A stretch of 64,000 bases of DNA from the NCBI GenBank assembly GCA_027021385.1, contig JALUUL010000037.1, positions 1 through 64,000 of the forward strand, written 5' to 3'. The position numbers and the translations under genes are program-made. Shown here piece by piece: positions 1-10,238 of the stretch (position 1 is its first letter; each line of letters opens with the position of its first letter). The notes beneath the pieces were generated by a model. The model had not been told where the DNA came from. It worked only from the letters and a program-made list of their open reading frames with translations, and did not search any database. Source of the DNA: Planctomycetota bacterium (GTDB lineage Bacteria > Planctomycetota > UBA1135 > GCA-002748355).

Positions 1-75
1 CTGGGAAACCCCCCGGGGGGGGGGGGGGGGGGGGGACACTGGGGAAAGAAGAATCATTCAAGAGGAGGGGGGCTC

Positions 76-1656
76 TCAGCGCCGGGTGATTCGGGCAGTG
101 GAACCCGGGCCGAGGCGATCGAGGGCCCGCAGGACCGGACCGAAGGCGGGCAGGACCCCGAGGATCCGGAAGGAGGAGGATTCGAGACGGTATACGGGCT
201 CCCTCGACGGCCGCCAGAAGGCGGACCGGGGGGCCAGTCCCGCCATGGGGGTCTTACGCGGGGGAGCGGCCAGGACGGCGAAGGTCCCCGACCCCTGGAT
301 CCCGGCCACGAGGCGGAGCCCTTCTCCCGAGGGCTCGATGCGGAGCCTCTCGAGAAAGGCCCGGGGGGCGGGAGGGCCGGGGTAGAGAAGCGCCTCGGGA
401 AGGCGGCCGAGACCTTCCCGGGAGAGACGGTCCGAGGGCCAGGGACGCCCCCGCTCGGAGACGGCGACCCGATCGGGGACCGGTTCGAGAGCCAGGAGAT
501 CCTCGAAGACCATCGGGACCCACCGGGCCCTACGCCAGGCGAGGACCGGAGTCTGTAGGGGCCAATCCCAATCCTCGTCGACCTGGGCCTGAGCGCCGAG
601 GTCGAGACTCTCGAGAAGGACGAGATCGCGCCCCGGTTCGGAGGAGATCCGCCAGCGCAGGAACGGAACGAGCGCACGCGGAGGATTCCAGGCGAGGAGT
701 CCGCCGAGGGGGGGCAGCTCCGCAAGCGCATCGACACAAGAGGATTGCTGATTCCGGAGCCAGACGCCGACCCGCTCCAGGGCGCGGATCCTGAGTTCAG
801 CGGCGAGGACGACGAGGACGGCAGGACCCAGGAGCAGGACTCGAAGAGGAACCCTCAGGCGGTGGAGGAACAGAGGGGTTCCCAGCAGGAAGAACCCGAA
901 CTCCCGGAACCAGAAGTCGGTCGCCGGGCCCGAGGATCCGAGGTCGCTCCAGAAACTTCGAGGACGGCCGATCCAGGACGGAAGGTCGGGATGCAGGAGA
1001 CGGCCGCATAACCAACCCGCGCAGAGCAAGGCCAGGGCCGGAAGAACGCTCGTCCGACCGCGGCGTCCGGAGAGGCCGTAGAGAAGGAAGAACAGGAACT
1101 GTCCCCAGGGGATCCCGGAGACGGGATCTGCGAAGCCCGCGGCCAGACCTGCGACTGGCGCGAGGAAGGGCAGGAGTCCCGGCCTCGAGGACCCGAGGAG
1201 CAGGAGCGGCCCGAGCACCAGGGGGACGCAGAGCCAGGCCTCCTGGATCGTCGCCGGAGAGGCTCCGAGCACCCATGCCCAGGCCCCGAGGGTGAACCCC
1301 GCCGCGAAACCGCCGAGCGCGGAGGGCGCCAAACGCAGCACGAGAACAGAGAGAGAGGCGGCGAAACCCGGCAAGGCGAGGGCCGCGAAGACCGCCCGCT
1401 GGACATGGAGATCGACGGCGAAGCTCCGGCAGAGGCCGGCGAGGGTGGAGGCGAGAGCGGGAGGGTCGAAGGACTCCCCCCCCGTCGCCCGGATGAAGAA
1501 CCAGTCCTCGGGCCAGGCGGAGAGTCCCGCGGTCCGCCATGCTCCGAGCATGCTGGAGAGGACCAGCCCGAACATCCCGGCGAGGAAGGCCCCCGTGGGG
1601 AATCTCTTCTCTCTCCCTTCGGAGTCCGCCTTCCTCCCGCCCTCGCCACCGTCCAT
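76..1656 (-). CDS. Multi-pass membrane protein, hypothetical (glycosyltransferase/DUF2723-like topology)
   Basis: 526-aa ORF with many hydrophobic segments; ATG at 1656; no catalytic motif recognised. Confidence 0.7.
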   Translation of the reverse strand: MDGGEGGRKADSEGREKRFPTGAFLAGMFGLVLSSMLGAWRTAGLSAWPEDWFFIRATGGESFDPPALASTLAGLCRSFAVDLHVQRAVFAALALPGFAASLSVLVLRLAPSALGGFAAGFTLGAWAWVLGASPATIQEAWLCVPLVLGPLLLLGSSRPGLLPFLAPVAGLAAGFADPVSGIPWGQFLFFLLYGLSGRRGRTSVLPALALLCAGWLCGRLLHPDLPSWIGRPRSFWSDLGSSGPATDFWFREFGFFLLGTPLFLHRLRVPLRVLLLGPAVLVVLAAELRIRALERVGVWLRNQQSSCVDALAELPPLGGLLAWNPPRALVPFLRWRISSEPGRDLVLLESLDLGAQAQVDEDWDWPLQTPVLAWRRARWVPMVFEDLLALEPVPDRVAVSERGRPWPSDRLSREGLGRLPEALLYPGPPAPRAFLERLRIEPSGEGLRLVAGIQGSGTFAVLAAPPRKTPMAGLAPRSAFWRPSREPVYRLESSSFRILGVLPAFGPVLRALDRLGPGSTARITRR

Positions 1657-1690
1657 CGACAGGGATCCTACCGCCCCCTCCCGGAGTTCC

Positions 1691-3400
1691 CTACCAGGTC
1701 GGATGCGATTCGCGGCTTACCGGCAGCGTGAAGTGGAAACTCGCACCCCCGAGTTCCCCGGAGGCTCCGCACCAGATCCGTCCACCCATCTTGTCGAGGA
1801 TCTCCCGGCAGATCGGCAACCCCAAGCCCGTTCCCTTCGGTTTCTCCGTCAGGGAATCCCCGACTTGCTGGAACTTCTCGAAGATCCGCCTCCTCTCCTC
1901 CTCCGGGATCCCGGGGCCGCTGTCCTCGACGCGGAAGAACACCTCCTCGTCGCGGACCTCGACCGAGAGCTTGACGGTCCCCTTCTCCGGAAGGAACTTG
2001 CAGGCGTTCCCGACGAGGTTCGTAAGAACCTGATGCAGGCGGTCTCGATCCGCGTGCACAGGCGGCAGTTTCTCCGGGAGGTCCAGGACGAGTTCCCCCT
2101 TCTTCTCCTTGAGGAGGGGATCGAAGACCGCCCCCAGGGTCCGTAGGGCGTGCTCCACGTCCACCGGCCCGAAGTTGAACTCCATCTTCCCCGCCTCCAT
2201 GCGGGCGAGATCCAGGATCTCGTTCACGAGGCGGGTCAGGCGTTCCGCTTCCGTAGAAACGATGCCGAGGAACTCCTTCCAGGTGTCCTCGTCCTCCGGG
2301 GTCATGTGGAGGAGGATCTCGGTGTAGGAGCGGATCGAGGTCAACGGGGTCCTGAGTTCATGGCTCACCGAGGACAGGAACTCGTCCTTCATCCTCGAGA
2401 TCTCGACCGACGCCGTGATGTCGAGGAGAACGATCGCGACCCCTCCCTCTTCCCCGACCTCGTTCCCCCCGATCCCCGTGTCTTTGATCGGAGCGATCGA
2501 GACGTGGAAATGGCGGTCCTCGATCACGACCCCATCGACGAACTCGGTCCTTCCCCCGCGCCGGGCCCGGGAGATCGCTTCCTGAAGATCTTCTCGGGAT
2601 TCCCTCGGAAAGAGATCGCAGACGGGTCTCCCCTTGAGGTCGGAGGTTTCGCTTCCGAGGATCATCGAGGCCGAAGGGTTCGCGAGCACGACCTCCCCTC
2701 CGCGGTCCGTCACGAGCACCCCCTCGCCCAGGGAATGAAGGACGGCCCGGATCTTCTCGAAGGCCATTTCGAGGGCGAGATAGTTCGCCTGCGAGGTCCG
2801 GTTCCTCTCGACGAAATGGGCGGCCAGCCCCTTGATCTCCCGGGCGAGTTCCTCGATCTCCAGTAGTGACATCTCCGGGAAATCGATCTGCGCGTGATCC
2901 TCTCCCAGCCTGGGGATCATCCTCCTTATGAGATCGAGGGGCCTGCGGACCCTCGTCTTCAACCAGACCAGGAAGGCCAGAAAGACCGCGAGGGCGCCGG
3001 CCGCGGCATGGGCGGCCCGCCTCCACCACGTGGACGGGCGGGGGCGTAGGAGCGCTTCGAAACGGAGCCCCTTCGGGAGTTCGACGGTCTGAAGCCCTTC
3101 CTCCCCCTCGAACTCCAGATCTCCGGGAACCTGCTCGACGACGAGACCCTGGCCCGCGAGCAGGCGGACTCCGCGGATCCTGGAGGCGAGGGAATCGACG
3201 AGCGCCTCCGCCTCCTGCACGAAAGACGCTCGGTCCCCGGTCTCCACGGCCTCCACTCCCCGCAGCCGGAGCGACTCGAGCGCGACCTCGAGCCCCGGAT
3301 CCTTCCCTTCCTCCGGAAGCAAGGCCACGAACAGGACGCCCAGGAAGGCCCCGAGGATTCCGACCCGGACCCCCCCGGAAAGGAGGCTCCACGAGAACAT
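1691..3400 (-). CDS. Membrane-bound PAS-domain sensor histidine kinase
   Basis: N-terminal TM, HAMP-like linker, PAS region, H-box SSVSHELRTPLTSIRSYTE, N-box NLVGNACKF, G-boxes VEDSGPGIP and GTGLGLPI. Confidence 0.95.
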   Translation of the reverse strand: MFSWSLLSGGVRVGILGAFLGVLFVALLPEEGKDPGLEVALESLRLRGVEAVETGDRASFVQEAEALVDSLASRIRGVRLLAGQGLVVEQVPGDLEFEGEEGLQTVELPKGLRFEALLRPRPSTWWRRAAHAAAGALAVFLAFLVWLKTRVRRPLDLIRRMIPRLGEDHAQIDFPEMSLLEIEELAREIKGLAAHFVERNRTSQANYLALEMAFEKIRAVLHSLGEGVLVTDRGGEVVLANPSASMILGSETSDLKGRPVCDLFPRESREDLQEAISRARRGGRTEFVDGVVIEDRHFHVSIAPIKDTGIGGNEVGEEGGVAIVLLDITASVEISRMKDEFLSSVSHELRTPLTSIRSYTEILLHMTPEDEDTWKEFLGIVSTEAERLTRLVNEILDLARMEAGKMEFNFGPVDVEHALRTLGAVFDPLLKEKKGELVLDLPEKLPPVHADRDRLHQVLTNLVGNACKFLPEKGTVKLSVEVRDEEVFFRVEDSGPGIPEEERRRIFEKFQQVGDSLTEKPKGTGLGLPICREILDKMGGRIWCGASGELGGASFHFTLPVSRESHPTW

Positions 3401-3786
3401 CAGAGCCCTCCCCCTCGGAACGCACGGAGGTCCCGGTCAGGGTCAGGGTGATCCGACATGTACCGGACCGCCCATGGTCTCGGAAAAAGAAGAACCATGG
3501 TCATGGAAGCGGCTTCGAATCGGGCTCGGATAAGGTTGACGGTTCCGGGTCCTTGGCCCCGGAGTACTTCGGCCGCCCCGGGGCCGGACTTGCGTCCGAA
3601 ATCGAGAATCCCCGGTCATCCCCCCTTCTCCCCCCAGCTCATAATCCCCAGCGGCCGGAAATCCTTACTCCGCCTTTCCCTCGCTCCCAAAGGCTTGAAG
3701 TTCTCGGAAGCCCCCGAGCCCGGGACCGGCCCGCTTCCTCGCTTGCGCCGGAATCGGAACTTCCGGTAGCATGGGATGTTCCTGCC

Positions 3787-6700
3787 ATGGTTAGGGAGTC
3801 GGAAGGCAGGTCCGTCCCGCGAAGGACCAGAGTCTTCGATCTCGCGGCGCTCCTCCACGAAGCGGCGGAGCCCCTCCCGATCGAGGTCCTGACCTCCGCC
3901 TTGGGGTTGGGCCCCGCGGAGTTGGAGGCGGCCCTAGGGCGCCTCCCCGCCCTCCTTCCCGGCGCCAGGATCCACAGGACGCGCGGGGGGATCCGTCTCT
4001 TCTTCCGCGGAAAGGACCCGGAGGAACTCCGGCAGCGGGGAGGACGCATCCGGAGGATGCTCGGACACCACCACCCCGACCCCGCCCGTCGTCTCGGTCT
4101 CCTTCGGGAGGCCGGGGACCTGAGGCGTGCCAGGGCCCTCCTCAAAACCCTCCCCCCTCCCCCTCGGTGCAGACCCGAGACCAGGATCCGATTCCTCAGG
4201 GAGGCTCTCGAACTCGCCGGAGACAACGGTGAGCGCAGAGACCGCGCCTGCAAGCTCTCGGAGGAACTCTGGTCGGAGGGACGGATCGCGGAACTTACCG
4301 ATCTCTGCGGACGCCCCTGGTTCCGGAGGAGCCGCGACCCGAGACTCCGTCTCTGGCGCGCGCGCCTCCTCCACCGCCTCGCCAGGTATTCCGAATCCCT
4401 GGAACTCACGACCTCCCTCCTTCGGTCGCGGGACGAGGCGGAGGACCTTCCCGAACTCCATGCCCGGAATCTCCTCTTCTGCGGGCGCGGGAGACGGGCC
4501 CTCTCCTACCTCGAGGCAGCCCTCCACCCCCCGTCCCCGACCTCGACGAAGGCCGAACTAGCACTCCACCTGGCCTACGCCCGCTGCCTACAGGAAGTCT
4601 CCCCGGGACGGGCCGCGCACCTCCCGGTCCTAGCGAGGATCGTCCGCGAGGCGAGACGCCGCCGGGATTCCGAACTCGAGGCCAGAGCCTCCCTTCACGT
4701 GGGCCTCGTCCTGGCGGAGCGGGATGCGGGTCCCGCGGCGGCCCGCTGGTTGGGGAGGGCGCGGCGGGCCTTCATCACGGGAGGGGACGCGTTCTATGCA
4801 GGAGAGACCGAGAACCATCTCGGCCTTCTCTTCCACCGCTCAGGGAACGGCCGTCGGGCGCGGGAATTCTTCGAATCCGCAATCCGCCGCCTGCAGGAGG
4901 GAGGGGAAAGCCGGGCGATCGCCCTGGTACGTCTGAATCTCGCGTCCCTCCTCCTCGACCTCGAGGATTTCGAACGGTCGAGGGAGACCCTGGACCTCGT
5001 CCTGGAGACCCTGGACCCCGGCCTCCTCCGCGTCCGGGCGGAGGCGCTCGGTCTCCGCTGCGACCTCGGGCGGGGCGCCGCGCCGGACCGGATCCTCGAA
5101 GCCCTCGATCGTCTCGAACGGAGAATCCCCGAGCCCGAATCCTCGCCGGTCCTCGCCTCCATCCGGGGAATCCGCGCCGAGGCCCGGATCCTCGCCGGGG
5201 ATCCTCTCGGCGCCCGGAACGAACTCGAAGGGGCTCTCGAAATCCTCGGCCCCGAACCCCCGCCGAAGCTCGAGGCCGAGATCCTCGCCGAACTCGCCGG
5301 TCTCGAATCCGATCTTTACAGGGCGAGGACGAGACTCGCCCGGGCCTTATTCCGGACGCGGAGCGACCCTCCCCTCGCCGTCCGTTCGGCCCGCGCCGCC
5401 CTTCGCGGGAAACCGCCTCTCGAGGGCGGGGCGCTCCCTCTTCCCCTGCGCCGTGCCCGGGAACTCCATGCACGCCTTCTCGCCCTCCGCTCCGGGGGCC
5501 CCCCGCCCCCGGTCTTCACGAACCGGCGCCTCCCCCTTCTCGAATCGATGTGCCGCACCCTTCTCGGCGCCGACCGGGGACTCCTGCTCAAAGCCCTCCC
5601 CGCGTTCTTCCGATCGGCCTTCGAGGCCGACTCCTGGCTCCTCCTCTCGAGGGGGCCGGCCGGGAGTTGGCGGCGGACGGCCGGGGGCGGGAACCTGGAT
5701 CCCGCCAGAGTCCTCCACTGGAATCGTTCCGGATTGCCGGAGGCGGGGGAGGGGAGCCTCCTCCTCGTCCGGAGTCCGGGGGGCGGACTCCTCCTCTGCC
5801 TCGGAAACTCGAGCCTCCGGTATCGGTACGGGACGGCCGAACGCGAGGCCCTCGTCTTCCTCCTGTCCATCCTCGAAGAACGCGGCATCTTTCTCTCAAG
5901 GACTTCCCAGGAGGCTCGCCCGGCCCCCGCCTCCCGAGGGGCACCCTCTCTTCCCGCAGCGGAGGGCGCGGAGCCCTCGTTCCTCCTTCCCCGCCCCTCG
6001 GTCCCTCCGGCCCGGGGAAGGGAAGGGAGCCGTCTCTCGAGCCCCCACCCCCCCCTCGACGGAAGGGATGCGAGGATCCGGGCGGCGATCCGCCTCGCGG
6101 AAGAGACCGCGGCCTCCACCCTTCCCCTCGTCATCCTGGGTGAGACGGGAACCGGCAAGAGCCGTTTCGCGGCCTGGATCCACGAGACCTCCGACCGCCG
6201 CGACGGGCCCCTCATCGTCCTCGACGCCGCGACCCTGCGCAGCGGACTCGGCGAGGCGGAACTCTGCGGGCATTGCAAGGGAGCCTTCACCGGAGCCGAG
6301 CAGGACCGTCCCGGTCTCCTCGAACAGGCCTCGGGCGGAACCCTGATCCTCGACAACCCCGAGATGCTCCCGGAAACCCTCCAGTCGATCCTGCTCGGCG
6401 CCCTCGAACGGAAGGAGATCCGGAGACTGGGCTCGACCCGGCCCCGCCCCCTCGATCTCCGCTGCATCACGACGAGCAGGGAAGCCCTCGAGCACTGGGC
6501 CCGCCGGGGTCTCCTCCGCCAGGACCTCCTCTTCCGCCTGCAAGGAGTCGTCTTCCATCTGCCCCCCCTCAGGGAGCGGATCCAGGACCTGCCCCTCCTC
6601 CTCACGGCGATGTGCCGGGAGGAATCCCCGAACGACCGCCCCCGGGCGGTGGATCTCTCCGCCTGCGAGGCCTTGATGCGGGAGGATTGGCCGGGGAACC

Positions 6701-6999
6701 TCCGAGAACTGCGCAACCGGCTCCGGAGGGCCCTCCTCCTCGACCCGGACCGTGAAGTCCTGGGTCCCTCCCTCCGGAACCCGGCGGGGCCGATTCCTTC
6801 CGGTCGCCCTCCCTCCCTGCGCGCGGCCCTGGAACTGGAGGAGCGGCGGCTCCTGTCCGAGAGCCTCGCGGCCTGCGGGGGGCACAGGGGAAAGGCCGCC
6901 GAAGCTCTCGGCATTTCGAGGCGCTGGCTGCAGGAGCGCTTGAAGGCCCTCGGACTCCAGGACCTTCCCCGGGACCTCCGAGTCCTCGCGAAACTCTGA
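3787..6999 (+). CDS. TPR/GAF/AAA+ sigma54-activator-like regulator with C-terminal Fis-type HTH
   Basis: In-frame ATG at 3787 preferred over 3448; winged-helix-like N-term, long TPR array, Walker A GETGTGKS, GAFTGA loop intact, HTH GKAAEALGISRRWLQERLKALGL. Confidence 0.85.
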   Translation: MVRESEGRSVPRRTRVFDLAALLHEAAEPLPIEVLTSALGLGPAELEAALGRLPALLPGARIHRTRGGIRLFFRGKDPEELRQRGGRIRRMLGHHHPDPARRLGLLREAGDLRRARALLKTLPPPPRCRPETRIRFLREALELAGDNGERRDRACKLSEELWSEGRIAELTDLCGRPWFRRSRDPRLRLWRARLLHRLARYSESLELTTSLLRSRDEAEDLPELHARNLLFCGRGRRALSYLEAALHPPSPTSTKAELALHLAYARCLQEVSPGRAAHLPVLARIVREARRRRDSELEARASLHVGLVLAERDAGPAAARWLGRARRAFITGGDAFYAGETENHLGLLFHRSGNGRRAREFFESAIRRLQEGGESRAIALVRLNLASLLLDLEDFERSRETLDLVLETLDPGLLRVRAEALGLRCDLGRGAAPDRILEALDRLERRIPEPESSPVLASIRGIRAEARILAGDPLGARNELEGALEILGPEPPPKLEAEILAELAGLESDLYRARTRLARALFRTRSDPPLAVRSARAALRGKPPLEGGALPLPLRRARELHARLLALRSGGPPPPVFTNRRLPLLESMCRTLLGADRGLLLKALPAFFRSAFEADSWLLLSRGPAGSWRRTAGGGNLDPARVLHWNRSGLPEAGEGSLLLVRSPGGGLLLCLGNSSLRYRYGTAEREALVFLLSILEERGIFLSRTSQEARPAPASRGAPSLPAAEGAEPSFLLPRPSVPPARGREGSRLSSPHPPLDGRDARIRAAIRLAEETAASTLPLVILGETGTGKSRFAAWIHETSDRRDGPLIVLDAATLRSGLGEAELCGHCKGAFTGAEQDRPGLLEQASGGTLILDNPEMLPETLQSILLGALERKEIRRLGSTRPRPLDLRCITTSREALEHWARRGLLRQDLLFRLQGVVFHLPPLRERIQDLPLLLTAMCREESPNDRPRAVDLSACEALMREDWPGNLRELRNRLRRALLLDPDREVLGPSLRNPAGPIPSGRPPSLRAALELEERRLLSESLAACGGHRGKAAEALGISRRWLQERLKALGLQDLPRDLRVLAKL

Positions 7000-7143
7000 G
7001 GAGGATCGGAAGGATCCTTCCGATTTCCCGGCCCCTCCTGCGGGTGGGCAAGGATTCCGGGGCGGATAAGACTCAAGAAAACCCTACCAGAAAAGGGGTT
7101 ACGAGCTCAACCAGGAAGCCACTCCATTGATGGCACATCCTTT

Positions 7144-7398
7144 GCTCTGTCTCGGTCTGCGACGGTCCCCCGTCGCTGTGGAGAGAGAGAGCAGAAGGGT
7201 CGTTCCCCGTCACCGTGGATCGGCCGCTTCTTGCCTTCGGATGTCCGTTTCAGAGGCACGCAGGGCCTTCGGACGACCAGATGGAGGTCGCCGAAGGTGG
7301 ACTCCGGAGGCATGTCCCTGATGGCAGACAGGGACACCCCCCGGAGGGGTGGGGCGGGAAGCCGCAGGCAGGGCTTCCATCCATCCGACCCCACCCTT
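7144..7398. ncRNA. Candidate structured RNA / multi-hairpin intergenic element
   Basis: Hand-folded helices: 7144-7153/7183-7192 (9 of 10 bp), 7159-7165/7170-7176 (7 bp), 7266-7278/7286-7297 (12 bp, one bulged A), 7313-7320/7329-7336 (8 bp), 7345-7354/7389-7398 (10 bp incl. one GU) enclosing 7357-7363/7372-7378 (7 bp). Confidence 0.4.
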
Positions 7399-7514
7399 CC
7401 ACCTTCCGCCCGCGCCAGGGCGCCTTCGGGACTCCGTCAAGATCCCCACTCCCCCACCCGATAGGGCACCTGCCGTCGGGTCCGGAGCCCGGACGGTCGG
7501 AGGGGGGAGCATCC

Positions 7515-8792
7515 ATGGCGCTGAAGCATATCCGACGAATCGCCTGCGCGATCGTTCTGGTTCCGGCCCTCGTTCGAGGAAGCCTGGAAGCACAGGACCC
7601 GGCCGGGCGGGAGTCCGCCCTCGAGGCTGCCCTCGAGATCCTCGACATCTCCGAATCCCTCGAGGGCGGCACGAGAGCAATCGAGGAGGCCTACCGGCGA
7701 AAGGACCCGGAAGCCATCCGGCCCTATCTCACCCACGGACGCAAGGAGGTCCGAACCCTGGCCGTCCACCGTCTGGGCGACCTCAAGGACGGGGGGAGCG
7801 CCGGCGTTCTCGGCGCCCTCCTGCGGACCTCGAAGGACGAGGACCTGCGCGCGCAGGCGGCACGTTCCCTGAGCCTTCTCGAACGGGGAGCGGGACGGCC
7901 CTGGCTCAAGAAGGTCCTGACCGACAGGAATCCCCGTGTCCGCCTGCACGCCGCGACCTCCTTCCTCGGCGGAGCGGCCGGGCCTTCCGAGATCCAGGGG
8001 CTGCTCGAGGCGATCGACGCCTACGTCTCCGACGAGGCCGGGGCCCGGGCCCAGGCCGTCCTCGCCCTGCACGACGAAGGGGACCCCTCGGTCCTCAAGC
8101 CCCTGGCCGCGACCCCGGCCGGCGGTCCCCGCTTCCAGCAGGCCCTCGTCTATACCTTCCAGGATCTGAGTCCGCGCCTCGAGGAGGAGGCACGCCTCCG
8201 GATCCTCGGCGCGGCCCTCGCCTCCCCGAACAAACCCCTGCGTCGTTACGCGATCCAGGCCCTCGGGGCGAGCCATGATCCGAAGGCCCTACCCCTCCTG
8301 CGCGACGCGGTGGCCCGCGAACGGGATCCCGGGCTCGTCAAACTCTGCGAACTTGCGGTCCAGGCCCTCGCCCCGAAACCGCGCGGCAAACTGGGCGAGA
8401 GCTGGGCCCGATTCGTCGCGGCCTTCCGGGCGCAGCTCACATCCGCGAAGACATGGTTCGCTAACCTCCCCAGTGGCCTGCGCCTCGGCCTGCTCGGGCT
8501 CCCCGCCGGTCTGGCCCTCCTCTTCCTCGCATTTCGGATCCTGCTGCGGAGAGCGAGATCGCGGCGCTCCCGCGCCGACCTCGAGGCGATGCTCCTTCCG
8601 AGCGGGGAGGTCGAGGAGGGAACGCCCCTCTCGAAAAGAGGACTCGAATCCGAGGACCCGGCCGCCGAAAGCATTCTCGACCCCGAACTCGAGGAACTCC
8701 CGGGGCTCGCCTCCCTCTACGAGGACGAGGAAGAGGAAAGGGACGAGGAGCGGGCCATCCCGGCCGATGGCCGGAACGAAACCCGCTCCTGA
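7515..8792 (+). CDS. Secreted/membrane-anchored HEAT-repeat protein
   Basis: ATG at 7515 gives signal peptide MALKHIRRIACAIVLVPALVRGSLEAQ; HEAT-like helical repeats; TM near C-term (GLRLGLLGLPAGLALLFLAFRILL). Confidence 0.8.
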   Translation: MALKHIRRIACAIVLVPALVRGSLEAQDPAGRESALEAALEILDISESLEGGTRAIEEAYRRKDPEAIRPYLTHGRKEVRTLAVHRLGDLKDGGSAGVLGALLRTSKDEDLRAQAARSLSLLERGAGRPWLKKVLTDRNPRVRLHAATSFLGGAAGPSEIQGLLEAIDAYVSDEAGARAQAVLALHDEGDPSVLKPLAATPAGGPRFQQALVYTFQDLSPRLEEEARLRILGAALASPNKPLRRYAIQALGASHDPKALPLLRDAVARERDPGLVKLCELAVQALAPKPRGKLGESWARFVAAFRAQLTSAKTWFANLPSGLRLGLLGLPAGLALLFLAFRILLRRARSRRSRADLEAMLLPSGEVEEGTPLSKRGLESEDPAAESILDPELEELPGLASLYEDEEEERDEERAIPADGRNETRS

Positions 8793-8838
8793 CCACCGCC
8801 AGGAACCGGGGGCTCCCGGCCGGCGCCGCTCCCCGGCC

Positions 8839-9960
8839 TCAGACCGAGGAGAAGAAGAAGATCAGGCCGAAGTTCCGCGTGACGCCCGCGGCGGTCGTGT
8901 AGTTGTCGGGATTCCCGGTAGTGGATCCAGAACGAAAGAGGCGGGTCGCTTCGGTGCCTCCGGACGCTCCGCGTCCCACGGTCTGGATCAGGCCCCTCGA
9001 AGTCGTCAGGCCGAGCTTGTTCGCCCCGGGCTGGACCCAGAGCATCTGGGTGAACAGCTTCTTTCCGGCGAGGCTCTGGTTGTTCGGGATCGGCACGGGA
9101 ATCCTCGTGAACCCGCTGGCCCCGGAGGAGACCCCCGTGAGCAGGAAAAGGATGTCCTGGACCATGTAGCAACTCGTCCCGGGGAGTTGTCCGCTCATCG
9201 CCTTCGACCCCAGGAAGATGACGGAGGGGAGATTCGCCGCCCTGCCGTAGCCATAGAAGTAATGGGACGGGCTGTTGACCTTGAAGAGAGAAGTATTCCC
9301 GTAGTGGGAGACCCGGGCTCCGCTCTTCGAGAGACATCCGGCATACGTGCCGTTCTGCGTGTAGCTTCCGTTCCCTGCACTCCGCCCCCACCAGGCGTCG
9401 AGAGGATAGGTGAAGGGGCGGTTGTTGCTCGTGTTCCCGTAGGTCCTCGCCTCGAGAACGAGGGACCGCTTCCCCTTCAGTCCGAGCCACACGAAGATCG
9501 CTCCGGTGTCGAAGGGGAGCTTGAAACCGAAGTTCTGGTTGTTGAGCTTCGGGAGCAGGATCTTCTTCTTGTTGATGACGAGCTTCGTCGTCGTCGAGTC
9601 GAGGTTGTTCGCAAAGGTCGAGGAATAGTTCGCCGGGGTGACGGGAACGCCGTTCAGGCTCTTGTTCGCGAGCGACAGGTAGAGGGAAAGAGTCACGGTT
9701 TGCCCTCCATACCTCCCGTTCGCGAAATTCTTGTTCATCCGGAGAGCGACCGAGCGCATCGGGATCAGGTTCGTCTTCGTGAAGGCGTCGGGGGCGAAGA
9801 TCTGCTGATAACGGGTCGGATACCAGGAGAAGGGGATGTTGTTGTTCGTGTTGCCTCCGGGGGCGCCGCTCTTCGGGGCGATCGCGGTCAGCGCCTGTGC
9901 AGGCAGGATCGGAGCGGCGGCACCCGTCACGAGAAGGAGGAGGGGGATCAGTTTCGACAT
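8839..9960 (-). CDS. Secreted beta-rich protein with shared C-terminal module (family A)
   Basis: Signal peptide [22 protein letters not shown]; paralogous to 49153-50250. Confidence 0.85.
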   Translation of the reverse strand: MSKLIPLLLLVTGAAAPILPAQALTAIAPKSGAPGGNTNNNIPFSWYPTRYQQIFAPDAFTKTNLIPMRSVALRMNKNFANGRYGGQTVTLSLYLSLANKSLNGVPVTPANYSSTFANNLDSTTTKLVINKKKILLPKLNNQNFGFKLPFDTGAIFVWLGLKGKRSLVLEARTYGNTSNNRPFTYPLDAWWGRSAGNGSYTQNGTYAGCLSKSGARVSHYGNTSLFKVNSPSHYFYGYGRAANLPSVIFLGSKAMSGQLPGTSCYMVQDILFLLTGVSSGASGFTRIPVPIPNNQSLAGKKLFTQMLWVQPGANKLGLTTSRGLIQTVGRGASGGTEATRLFRSGSTTGNPDNYTTAAGVTRNFGLIFFFSSV

Positions 9961-10172
9961 GGCGGACTCCTGGGGTCGGGGAAAAAGGAATAGAAGAAGG
10001 CTCGGGAATCGGGGGAAGAACCCGCATCAAGAGGGGCTCCGATTCTACAAACATGAGGACGGTCCGGGAAGCCTCCACGCCTCCAGCCCGGCGGATAAGA
10101 ATAAGGAATGTCCTGTCCGAGGCGGCGACTCTGGGCATGGAGGCGGGCCCGTTCTCCTCCGGAGGTTGGCCC

Positions 10173-10189
10173 CCCGGCGACCCGCCGGG
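10173..10189. other. Hairpin upstream of carboxyltransferase gene
   Basis: CCCGGCG-ACC-CGCCGGG, 7-bp perfect stem. Confidence 0.4.
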
Positions 10190-10238
10190 TACCTTGCGCC
10201 GAATCCGCGGGCCTCGTACCCGCAAGGAGCGATCCCGC

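Noticed and set aside
3448-3786. N-terminal extension of the sigma54-activator-like ORF
   Set aside because: Unstructured composition; the ATG at 3787 begins recognisable winged-helix-like sequence.
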